The notes under the pieces: model-generated
Seen by the model: the letters and a program-made list of their open reading frames with translations, nothing else
The model's database searches: none
What the model was told of the DNA's origin: nothing
Shown: in pieces, positions 15,934-25,764 of the stretch
Layout: each line of letters begins with the position of its first letter
Numbering within the stretch: the first letter of the stretch is position 1
Source of the DNA: Symsagittifera roscoffensis
Taxonomy: Eukaryota; Xenacoelomorpha; Acoela; Convolutidae
Assembly (NCBI RefSeq): GCF_963678635.1
Contig: NC_087069.1
Location: 27,146,303-27,210,302, forward strand
Direction of reading: 5' to 3'
DNA length: 64,000 nt
Translations under genes and position numbers: made by a program

Positions 15934-18539
15934 AAATATTAGTTTTTCTTCAACTCCTTTTTCTAGTAACCTCAAATCAAAACATAAACCCTTCTCCCCG
16001 TACAGGACCCCAAGATTTATTAGTAACACATTACGATTGTGAAGAAAACGAACAAAAAACACTCCACAAGTATGCAATAAATCAAGTATCACAATGCGAA
16101 ACAGAACCCCAAGCAATAGAAACTACAAATGTAATAGCAACACTTTATTCAAAAGCCCGAGCAACAACAGTTACAGGATATAAACTCACAGCAACATTTT
16201 CCGAAAAGAAAGTACATTGTTCACAAGTCTCGAACGGAAATAAAAACCGACTTGACCATGAATCATTCTACCAGAGTAATATCGAACGACTTTTACATCT
16301 CAATCCCGAAGATTGTAAAAATGAGTTACTTAGACTAAATATCACGCGTAACAAAAACTCAGAAAGAAAGTTAGTATACTTTCAAGTTTTTTCAGACACT
16401 GTACATCAATCACAACTTGAAAGATACCAAGGACATGTAAAACTAGATGACAAATATCCACATAACGGCGCACACGGACGATTAACCTATGACATACACG
16501 ATAAACATTGGATACCACACATTGGTATAAATAACCCATCAAACTGCAAAGCAGACACAAAAAATAAAGGATACCAAGAAATAATGTTTTTCGATTGGAA
16601 AATACAACTCGAAAAAATACAACTCACACGAGATTTATCAGACAACACAATGATCTATCAAGGAATCAGATTACCTTGTAAAAATGATCAAGGTTATTGC
16701 GACCCTACAACACGAACACAAGCAACAATTGTTTGGTTCCCCGAAGACACATGTACAACATTTCAAGTAGCAAAAATACACGCTCGTATGATAAAATTTC
16801 ACGAAAAATACTTTATACAATCAATTCCATATGAACAAGTACATCCATCACGAAAACAAAGTACTAATTTTAGAAACATACACAATATAGAAAATAAATT
16901 GACACGTTTTCAAATATATCAAGAAACAGAACTTGCATGTAAATACAGGAACCCACTTCACAAAACACAATACTCTGAAATATTAGTTGAATACGAAAAA
17001 GGATTCGACATGACCACTGGAAAAATAAAAATCGACCCATATGCCACAGGTCATCCTCCAAACGAAGGAACATCATATATACCAGTTAATTTTCAAAAAA
17101 GTAACGGACAACCTGGTGGACATCTAAAGCCCCATGACACTAGAAGCACACGTTTACAAGAACTATCACTAATGAATAGTACATATTTCGGTAATATCCA
17201 CTATGATATTCACTTAGATATGAAACTAGATTAAACAATTAGCCGAATTTTTCAAGAAATGTCACTCTCCGAATTAGAAACACTACACCAACTATGCGAA
17301 TTAGAAAGAACACAAATATTACAATCACTTGCACTAGCAGTATTAAAAATACCCTACGCAGGATATTTACTATCTGGAAATAGATCAAATTTTTTAGATT
17401 ACGAAGGAAACATATTATGGTTTTATACTTGCACTAAAAAAGTATCACCACTATACGTTTTTGAAGATAAACGATGTTATAAAAGAATCCCTATCTTTTA
17501 TAAGAGTAAGGTACATTTCGTTGACACACTTTCACGAAGAACCTATTTCTGGGATACCGCAGTCCCATGTGGATCAGAAAATAGCCACAATGTAGTACAA
17601 CTAAACCCTGATGAAAATAAATATTACCTTCTTACTCCCTATCCCACATTAATGCAGTCACTTAAAAAATTTTCACCAGAAAGCATTCGCGCTATTGCTC
17701 GAAACCCAAATATAGACTTACAATCAATAGGAATAAATTCAAAATCAGATATTCAACATCACATTAGAACACAACAATTCCAAGAATTATTAACACAAAT
17801 GGACACTATACAAAGACAATCAATTGACCAAAACTTACGCAAACTTGCAGAAACCGCAGGATTTGCCGACATTTATACACAAGACTATAGCGGATATTTT
17901 AAAGACATTAAAGATTATATATATCTAAACGGTGAAAAATACCGTCCCCAAGATATATCACCAATCAACATTTTTAGCTTTGTTACACTCAAAAATGAAA
18001 TTCTTGATTTTCTAGGATGGCCCTATTACATCTTAGAAAAATTGACTATTTTATACGCAATGTTTAACTTTATCGGATTTCTTTTCTCACTATTAAAAGG
18101 AATCTATAACACATGTGCTATACACACACAAGTAAATAGACAAGCAAGCGTAGCACGCATACTCTTTGCAGGATTTTTTGGAATATTTTCTACATCTATA
18201 AACAAAATTCTTTTAGACGCACAAATAAAAGAATACAACACAAAAATAGCAACCAGACAGAACACATACGACGAAGAACATAACAATGTAGACACAACGC
18301 CAACAGCACCACAGTTACCACCCCTACCACATAACCATCCACTATCCCTAGTCCCACGAAATTTTCGAAATTTAGCAATAACACATAATCCAAATTTTCG
18401 ACCAACCATATCACAAAGTCCCATCCAACATATAATGACACAACAATCAAAAGATGATAATACTTATGAACAAATTATTGAACAACCCCATACCACCGCT
18501 TTTCAGTCTCAAAATAATAATTTTTTTAGCCCACGATGA
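15921..18539 (+). CDS. Env-like membrane glycoprotein, one internal stop
   Basis: 873 codons in one frame, broken by a TAA at 17232-17234. The N-terminus is a clear signal peptide (MYILKILVFLQLLFLVTS). The ectodomain has many scattered cysteines and N-glycosylation sequons (NIT, NST). The second part has a hydrophobic segment around LALAVLKIPYAGYLLSG (about 17325-17375) and strong membrane-spanning segments near 18030-18095 (ILYAMFNFIGFLFSLLKGI) and 18148-18200 (ILFAGFFGIFSTSINKILL), then a polar Pro/Gln/Asn-rich tail of about 110 residues. Position after pol, signal peptide and C-terminal anchor support an envelope role in cell entry. I do not recognise the fusion-protein class. The stop codon 3' end overlaps the next ORF in ATGA (18536-18539). 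Confidence 0.75.
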
Positions 18540-20342
18540 GCCGACAACTTGTATCCCTACACCGATCAAATTCCCACCCAACCAACCTCACCACTCCAAT
18601 CCCAATAATACCACTTTTTGCTTTTCCGCCACCCGATTTCCTATCCAGTAATATAACATCAGGCATGAATTCCGATACTAATTCACATATCTCAGTTTTA
18701 TACTCCATCTCACAACTTAATAACCCGAATATTGAAACCCCCGATGAATTTGCCGACTCTGAACCATCTCCATCCAATAGTTTTCACACCAACCCCTCAA
18801 ATTTTTCTCAACCCCCTTTTCAACCCATACTACCAAATAACCCTGACCCAATCAATTCTACACCCTCTTATGCTTCCCAAGTCACCCCAACCTACTCCTC
18901 ACTTCATTCAGACCAATCATCTCATTCCCCAGACACCCCCCGAATCTCCCCAGAACTAGATAATTTTATTACCCTCCAACAACAACCCTACCATGTTGAC
19001 ACCCCAACCATAAACCAAATTTCCTCCGCAATAGATTCATCCAACCCCCCTACCCCTACACCCTCTTCAATTTATACTGAATGATTAGCACCATCATCCA
19101 CATCTACTGAATCTTCACTCAACACTAATAGAGCTTACCGCACTTATAAAAGAAAGTTCCCCAACCATCCTTTCCCAGCAAAACCAGGAACCGCCCGTGA
19201 ATATATAAATCATCCAAATCACACTAACACAAAAGAATTTTTAGCTATCACCTTACCCTCATTTCCACAATACACCTTAAACACCCCTCACGACACTAAC
19301 GAAACACGTAACTTTGTAGACGAACACGTTTTAATGCCTACACTCCCTTGGACCTCATATTATCATTTTACTAATCCCCTTTGCTTACCTTTATCTAACA
19401 CTCACATCGATATAGAACGAAATAAGGACATGCTATATCGACTCACTACACCACTAACACCTAGACAATTTACTTACATTGGATATAAAAAATCACTAAA
19501 AACACACACTGCACCCCGAGCTAATGAATATACACTAGAATATTACGATCATAACATCATCAGAACTAACCAAGATCAATTCTTAGACGACGATGGCTTC
19601 GCTAACCCACAAATCACCGAGAAATTTTTCATAAAAACACCATATGTATTTACACTAAATATTTTCGATCGCAAGTTTGACCACATTATTTCCGAAGCAC
19701 TAACAGACACGCAAGCCTACGAAAGTTTTAAAGACGCTTCCAAATATTTTCACTAACCTTTCATTTCCTTGCACCACACGAAAGAGATTTGCACTGCTCA
19801 CACGATATTATGTTGCGCACTAAACAAACTCACACATATACCTATTATCGTTTCATCCAAAATCACTTTGACCTACACACTCCCTCCAGACAACCACACC
19901 ATCGTTTTCAATTCATCAATTCCAAATACACTTCACCATTCTTTCTTAACTTCACATATTGCATTAAAGATACTAACCTTCATGGTATTCTTCGAAATTA
20001 TGACCCATAACCCAAATGTATATCTTTTGTCCCATCACCAAGACCTTCAACGCCGAAGAATCGCGACCCTTCTTTATCCCACACGAGTTTGTTCAACCTA
20101 TAGAAATCCCCATTTTAGAATTCATCCATAACACTAAATTCAATCACAAATTATATAATCTAATCCAAAACACACCTCATGAGTTTGCAGTTGGCACTGA
20201 AGAACTAACCACCATTAAAGCACTTCAATTGCTTTGGCCACTGCTTCAAACTAAAAATATCATCCGCATTTTAGCTAAATTACTAACAACTTCAGATCTC
20301 ATCCACGACATCTTCCCCCACGGTTTCTTACCCGACGACTAA
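18536..20342 (+). CDS. Post-env ORF of unknown function (~600 codons, broken)
   Basis: Starts at an ATG overlapping the env stop (ATGA). The first frame runs to 19756 with one internal TGA at 19082-19084. Coding character then moves to the frame of 19789-20010 and again to the frame of 20016-20342, so two further frame changes are likely near 19746 and 20010. The N-terminal ~180 residues are Pro/Ser/Asn-rich (low complexity). After that the protein looks globular (MPTLPWTSYYHFTNPLCL, ITEKFFIKTPYVFTLNIFD, IHNTKFNHKLYNLIQNTPHE). No domain recognised. It may be an accessory gene, or a host gene captured by the element. The spliced intron just after its stop (20346) would fit either. Confidence 0.55.
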
Positions 20343-20345
20343 CAG

Positions 20346-20421
20346 GTAAGTATGAATTATACATATTACTAACCAATTAAAATATTAGAAACTCACCATT
20401 CTTTATCCATGTTTTCTTTAG
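20346..20421 (+). other. Candidate 76-bp spliceosomal intron after the last ORF
   Basis: CAG/GTAAGTATG at 20343-20354, TACTAAC at 20367-20373 and TTTTCTTTAG ending at 20421 together match the consensus donor, branch point and acceptor almost perfectly. The donor lies three bases after the stop of the post-env ORF. An intron in the sense strand of an RNA-copied element means that genomic RNA must escape splicing, as in retroviruses. Confidence 0.6.
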
Positions 20422-21952
20422 AATTTTAGCCTTCATCCGACAATCATCTAAAAAATTTACAAAAGAAAAATAAAAAATCGAAAACTTCTTCAAACAATTT
20501 GAAACTCTATTAATCTTTTGCACCAACAATTAAATAATTATAATATCAATGCAGTAATTTAATTTATAAATTTTTCCCCCACAAGCAGTAAATCTAATAA
20601 TGATGAAAATTTGTAACTTAATTTTTCCCAACAAATTGCAGTAAAATTAGAAATTCTATGTAGTAAATTGTTACAACGAAAATGCAGTACTAACCTTTTG
20701 ATATTTCTATTCATTCGCACAGAAATTCTATCCACACTCGCACAGCTTGCCCACGAAGAATTGTTTAAAATAATGAATTTCAGTTTCAAGCTTTCACACT
20801 CAACAACTCTAACACAAGATAACACGTTTCAAACTTTCCTTTAACCCGGTTGGAAAGGAATTATATACTAAACAACACTAACCAACGCAGCTTACTAAAC
20901 ACCACAAACCATAGAATAACAGCATGATTAAGAAAAGGAAACCAACGGTACCCAAACCGGATTAACCCAGTTTAAAACTGGATAATTTATCCTTTGAAGA
21001 CTATTACAAAGTCTAAGAAAGAAATAATAAAACACAAAAAAGTCGAAAGACAAACCCAAACCACAAACAATTTGACTTTTGAAAAAAGGACACAACCAAC
21101 AAGACATAAGAAAAACCACAACAAACCCAACATAAAACGTTGTCACACAACAGGACCCCTCACAAAAACAGCATGCAATCATACTCCCACTCCTGGCCTA
21201 ACCCACCAGAAGAGGACGTCCTGAGCATGCTATAGCCGGCCTAACCCACCGCGCTACATCCACGCTTTGTGACACACACTCCTATTTTTAATAAGAGCTA
21301 CTCAAGGGTGAGTAACTCTTCAAAATAACTGAACTAAACAAAAAGCTTTTGTGGAAACAACTAACTAAAATCATAATTAAAAAATATTAAACTAATAAAA
21401 GTTTTATAAAATGTAAATTACATTATGCAATACATAGATCAGAATACAACACCAAGGACGAACATCCAAAGACAAAACGAACCCACTACACTCGAGAAAG
21501 AATGGCCAACTATAATCGATATGCCGCTCACAATCACAACTCAAAGGATTTAGAGTACGACTTGACTTCGCAGAAAAGGACTTCATTGAACTAGACCAAT
21601 GACCACCTCGATGTTCAAGTATACGTACAGATCCGAGTAACCAGGCATCCCCTCCACGCACAATCTCCACGCCATTCCCAGACAAGATCAGACACAAAAA
21701 GAAGTTCTCCACGAGAAACAGAAAAACCTGACATAGCCAACCATTCAGAAATCAGATTTGAGTTTATTGCGGAGACACAGTCGTTGTCACAAGAAGACAC
21801 AACGTTTGATGTCCCTAACTCCAGCTTCCTGGAACTTCTCTAACAAGAGAAAACGGAAAAGAAATATGATGTTCGCCGAATACCATCGTCCATCATCCAT
21901 CCTTCGAATTGCAGAAGAACTATTCTAAAAAACTCTGTAAAACCCGGATGGG
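20422..21952 (+). other. 3' non-coding region of the large element
   Basis: About 1.5 kb without supportable ORFs before the 3' LTR. It holds a short hairpin near 20950-20995 (AACCCAGTTTAAAACTGG) and, near 21195-21255, two copies of GGCCTAACCCACC. On the reverse strand this gives GGTGGGTTAGGCC, loosely like a tRNA D-arm/A-box but without a matching B box. The bases just before the LTR (CCCGGATGGG) make only a weak polypurine tract. Confidence 0.4.
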
Positions 21953-22360
21953 TGGAACCTGATCTAAACTACATTTTATGATTGGATAAATTAGATATTT
22001 TACCAATGTAAAGTATTTAATATTAACCAATCATGATCCATCTAACTAACAATCCACTTATTTGAAAGTGCTGAAATTACTTGTAATTTCAGCACCAGAG
22101 AGATTTGAATTTAACTTAGAAATTAGTTGGACTCTCCCGAGTACTTCAGCAGCCGCAATAAACCAGTATACCCTAGATCTATTGAGCCTAGCAGAGACTA
22201 GTTAAACAACCTGAGACTAGATAGTATAAGAGTAAGATTAGGATCGGTATTAGACTAAGAAGTTGCACGAATCTATCCGGCCGAAAATAAGATAGCGTGA
22301 CGAGCAGACGGTGTACCCTATCCGAAATTACTCTATGAGTTACACTTCGGTCCTAACTCA
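21953..22360 (+). repeat. 3' LTR of the large element
   Basis: 408 bp, two differences from the 5' LTR. AATAAA at 22157-22162 is a possible polyadenylation signal. The 13-bp stem hairpin is at 22068-22095. Followed by TTAG, which matches the 5' flank CTAG at three of four positions. Confidence 0.95.
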
Positions 22361-22520
22361 TTAGTGTAACGCCACAGGTATTTTTAAATCGGTTAATTTA
22401 GATTCAGTTGGAAGTTCGGTAAGAACCGGCTGTAGAGTTTGTTGGATGATCCGATTCAACTTGGTATGACTATCTGTAATATGAAGTGTTAATTGAAAAC
22501 TAGGTACATTTCGACTTCAG

Positions 22521-22810
22521 GTATGATTTTCAAGATGCATCTTACAACTACAAAGACAGATCTTTCGACAGAAGTATCATGAACAACATTGCATTGATCA
22601 AGCTGAAACATCCAATTGCACGGTTTAATAAAGATCTTTTGACGTGGTGCTTGGCTGATTTTGACAACGCTCGCAATTACACAATGCATGCGATCGGAAT
22701 GGGTCATACAAAAGAGGGCTCGCAACAACAAATTAAAAATTTCAATGAGTGGACAACCATAAGACCCAGTGAACTGGCCAATGTCTTGCAAGAAGTTCAG
22801 CTAGAGGAAC
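22521..22810 (+). CDS. Protease gene 1, exon C: catalytic Asp position is Asn
   Basis: The acceptor GACTTCAG ends at 22520. The phase-2 entry joins correctly to exon B. It reads YDFQDASYNYKDRSFDRSIM, then NNIALIKLKHPIARFNKDLL and TWCLADFD, then HAIGMGHTKEG and LANVLQEVQLEE. This is the Asp102 exon of S1 proteases, where NDI[AG]LIKL is expected. Gene 2 has NDIGLIKL, but here the codon is AAC (Asn). In trypsin the same replacement is known to cut activity drastically at neutral pH. At the 3' end gene 2 splices after CGG/GTG. The matching site here is CGT/TTT with no GT in the right phase, and the nearest GT (22811) would shift frame into the next exon. The frame stays open to 22944. The exon call is solid; gene function is doubtful. 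Confidence 0.8.
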
Positions 22811-22969
22811 GTTTTTTTTTCAGTCCCCTTCTGCGCAAATCAATTCATGATAATCAACTAATGTTGCCTACGCTACCTTTCTTTGTGCGTGAGACGTCTA
22901 GAAATGAGAGTTTTTGCATTACGACGTCAAGTTCGGTTTTATAGCTAAGTACATATTTGTGTTTTCACT

Positions 22970-23900
22970 CGTCTGGGTTCCACTGACACATTTTTTTTGT
23001 TTTAGAGTCTTTTGTCAGTGGATTCCACAATCAATTGATCCCTGCACAAAATGTCGACAAGTTATTTTTTGTCAGTGGATTCCGCAGACAAACGTGTTTT
23101 GGCCGGTGAAGTTGGTTCCATTAAATGTCACTGGATTCCTCTGTTTGTAGTGGATTCCGCACTCAATTTTTTCTTTTTGTCACTGGATTCCACTCCACTG
23201 TTTGTCAGTGGATCTCGCAGCCAATTTTTCTTTCTGTCACTGGATTTCACTAACAAATTTTTAACTGTTGCAACATGTATCTCCGCGGACCCATTTTTTT
23301 ATCACCTGATTTGTATATTGTGTAAGAAACGTATCCTCTTCAACTTTGAATAAATTTATTTCAAAGTTAAAAAGACAAGTTATATCAGCAAATGTGACCA
23401 TTTAAACATCTCAATTTTCCCACAAAAGAGACCTAAAGTCTCCTTTTTATCACCCCCTTTTTCGCTGATGAGAGAATTTTTTCCGCTGCAGTCAGCATCT
23501 ATAACTACTTTGTCGAAACAAGTACAAAGTGGAGTAGCAAAGTGGATCAAGCGTGTGACTTGAATATACCTGTAAAGTCCATTAAAAATTAGACTGTCTC
23601 AGGATCGAGTCTCAGCAATAGCCACTAAGTCTCCACGACCTGAGGGGTTAAGACCCGACAAATGGGTCCGCGCAGATACATGTTGCAAATGTTATAAATG
23701 TACTTGGGTAATCCAGTGACACAAAGAAAAACTGACCGCGGAATCCAATGACAAACAGTTGAATCCAGTGACAAAAAGAAGAAATTTATTGCAGAATCCA
23801 CTAAGAACCAGCGGAGTCCAGTGAAATTTTGCTTTAATTCACTCAAAAATGCACTTGTCTGCGGAGTCCAAAACAAAGCATGTCTGAGCATTTGTCTCCA
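22970..23900. repeat. Foldback element with GTCACTGGATTCC repeats
   Basis: The left arm (about 22970-23300) carries at least seven copies of GTCA[GC]TGGATTCC-like units. The right arm (about 23640-23900) carries the reverse complement (GGAATCCAGTGAC) in mirror order, ending with the inverted ACATGTATCTCCGCGGACCC-type string near the centre side. The middle ~340 bp includes a palindrome around AATAAATTTATT. This has the form of a foldback/MITE with internally repetitive long inverted termini. No transposase seen. Confidence 0.7.
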
Positions 23901-24129
23901 AAATCCACACTGTCACTGAATTCCAAAGTTTTGCTAGTGTTTAAATTTTTGTCCTTCGATTCCATCAGGTTTCTTATTTCAAAGTTTTTCGAAGTTTTGC
24001 GGAACTCAACGCAAAATATGCGGGTTCCAGGGACAAAATATACGGAACCCAAACCACTGTCAAAGTACCCGCGCTAATGTGGAGGCCTTTGAAATTTCAA
24101 ATCCCAGCACAATATTTCAACTGCTGCAC

Positions 24130-24990
24130 TCAGTAAAAAGAGAAAATAATCGATTATATTACAATTATAATTGTAATTTATCAAAATTATAATTATTTAT
24201 AAGCGCAAAAATTAAATGTTTAAACTATTAATAATCCATCATAATGATAATTTTTTTTTCGTGACATTATAATAAATTATGATCAATTATAATTGATGAC
24301 AATTTTTCCCATAATATCTTTTAATCTTTCAAGATCTCTCATAATTTCTTATAATTTATTATAAATTTTTATTATAGATTATAATTCTTTTTCTGTCAAA
24401 AATCTCTAAGAATTGAGATGTCTTGTTTTTCTTTGGTTTATGTGAACGAAAAGTTTTACCACGAAACGAAAGTTTCATAGAGATCCCTTCATTTTAGTTG
24501 AGAGAAACCCGCGGTATGTGAAATATAATTCTTCTGTATAAATCATGTAACTAAAGCTGTGTGCTGATACTTTATTGGCGAAAAAAAACTTTACATGTGC
24601 ATCATAAAGCAACGATAATTCAGAAGAAATTGAAAATTAAAAACGTTATAAATTTGATTTAATTTGAAAACTGTTAAAACAATTTGCCCACTTTTCACAT
24701 AAGCCAACGTCTACGAAAAGCGTAAAGTTTAAACAATACAAGTGCCAGGTCGAAGACTAAAAGGACAAACAAAAGGGCTTATAAACAATTATAATCGATT
24801 ATAATGAATTTTTTCTGCAAAACAAATGAATTAGAATTTCGGGTAAAAAAAAATCGATTAAAATTGATTATAATTGATTATATTTGATATCAAAAAGAGA
24901 GATTATAATCGATTATTAATTTTTAAAATCAATTTTATTCTCAATTTTTGTAAGACTGGTACTAAAATCATATTAAAATCAATTATTAAC
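24130..24990. repeat. AT-rich palindromic tracts (ATAATCGATTATAAT type)
   Basis: Many overlapping copies of ATAATCGATTATAAT and ATAATTGATTATAA variants at 24145-24380 and 24785-24985, separated by ordinary AT-rich sequence. Similar tracts are at about 1360-1600, 42500-42755 and 55490-55580. Low complexity; self-complementary. Confidence 0.6.
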
Positions 24991-25476
24991 GCTTGAAACT
25001 GGATGCGGGCAGAATGTACCGATTGCTTATGAAATGCAACTTAAATAAACCAATCTAAGTTGTCTTCATATGTTTGAAGATTTTGGTCTACTTTTTTGAT
25101 GGGTATGGGAAGTTTAATGGACATTTGAAATTAAATTGATGAGACTAGAAGAGGTTGAAACAGTTAACAAATAGACTGACAAATAACTTATTATCTTCTT
25201 TGGCCTGAAAAACAAAAGGTATTAGACTAGTTGTTGTCTACTCAAATGACTTTTTTAAACGCCTTTTTGGGTTCGAATCACGACTAAAATCTTTAGGAAT
25301 AATAACACACTCGATGTCAAAAAACTAGTTTTTCAAAAATGTTTTTTCAATACGTCTGTTTACTTGGAAAAAACCATTATAAGATTTTGTTCGTTCCGAC
25401 CCCAAACGTTTATGCCAATATTAAATCGATGTGACCCGTCAAATATTATATTGAGGTGACTGAAAAAAAACTACAG

Positions 25477-25764
25477 GAGCAGTTTAACTGCCCAACTGAA
25501 GATATCGGTAAACCACTTTATAAAATAACGTTAGAAATAGATCCTGCTGCATTAATCTGTGGCTACAACTCAAAATTTGGAGCGATCTGTGATTTGGGCG
25601 ATACTGGAGCACCCTTGTTCATCCTGGATGAAAACGAAACACCAGTGTGTGTCTACGGACTTGCCTCGTTCGGTCAAGAATTATGCAGAGGGACTAGAAG
25701 TTTCTTCACAAGAGTTCCATATTACGATGAGTGGATTCAAAAAACTATCAGAGACAATTGGTAA
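25477..25764 (+). CDS. Protease gene 1, exon D: catalytic Ser position is Thr
   Basis: Terminal exon with stop TAA at 25762. It encodes the Ser195 region and C-terminal helix: DPAALICGYNSKFGAICDL, then GDTGAPLFILDE, CVYGLASFGQELC and SFFTRVPYYDEWIQKTIRD. The usual GDSG is GDTG (codon ACT), and there is one extra codon between the Cys and GD compared with gene 2 (CDLGDT against CFGDS). The rest of the fold is kept, including the Cys pair around the S1 pocket and FTRV. Together with the Asn in exon C this removes two of three triad residues, so the product, if made, would be a serine protease homologue with little or no catalysis. A decaying pseudogene is the alternative. Confidence 0.85.
   Translation, partial: EQFNCPTEDIGKPLYKITLEIDPAALICGYNSKFGAICDLGDTGAPLFILDENETPVCVYGLASFGQELCRGTRSFFTRVPYYDEWIQKTIRDNW

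Larger units (their letters stand above)
3455..22360 (+). mobile_element. 18.9 kb env-bearing LTR retroelement (Ty3/gypsy type)
   Basis: Bounded by direct LTRs of 407 and 408 bp that start TGGAACC and end AACTCA (TG...CA). The flanks are CTAG at 3451-3454 and TTAG at 22361-22364, a possible 4-bp target duplication with one mismatch. A tRNA-complementary primer site follows the 5' LTR. The internal ORFs are all on the + strand. The pol domain order PR-RT-RH-IN and the RT/IN motifs point to the Ty3/gypsy side rather than Ty1/copia. The LTRs differ by one indel and one substitution, so insertion looks recent. The coding regions nevertheless carry five internal stops and about four frame changes, so this copy is probably not autonomous. 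At 18.9 kb it is far larger than common Ty3/gypsy elements (about 5-10 kb). It sits inside intron B-C of protease gene 1, in the same orientation. Confidence 0.93.
22811..25476 (+). other. Intron C-D of protease gene 1
   Basis: 2.67 kb with no gene. It holds a large foldback (22970-23900) and AT-rich palindromic tracts (24130-24990). It ends at ACTACAG, an acceptor also found at the same place in gene 2 (CACCTCAG). Gene 2's matching intron is only 636 bp, so most of this length is inserted repeat. Confidence 0.6.

Noticed and set aside
10467-19084. TGA read as selenocysteine or as a reassigned codon in the element
   Set aside because: Both TAA and TGA interrupt the ORFs, the sites are not at conserved Cys/Sec positions, and host exons use TGA and TAA as stops; decay is simpler.
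21190-21260. Reverse-strand tRNA-like sequence near the 3' LTR
   Set aside because: The D-arm/A-box resemblance lacks a B box and a cloverleaf; probably chance or part of element structure.
22504-22520. Exon C of gene 1 starting at 22504 after AACTAG
   Set aside because: That acceptor gives phase 0, which does not join to exon B; the AG at 22519-22520 gives the required phase 2 and matches gene 2.
22970-23900. CRISPR-like array from regularly recurring GTCACTGGATTCC units
   Set aside because: Units are degenerate, spacing is irregular, they occur in mirror image, and the DNA is eukaryotic; a foldback repeat explains them.
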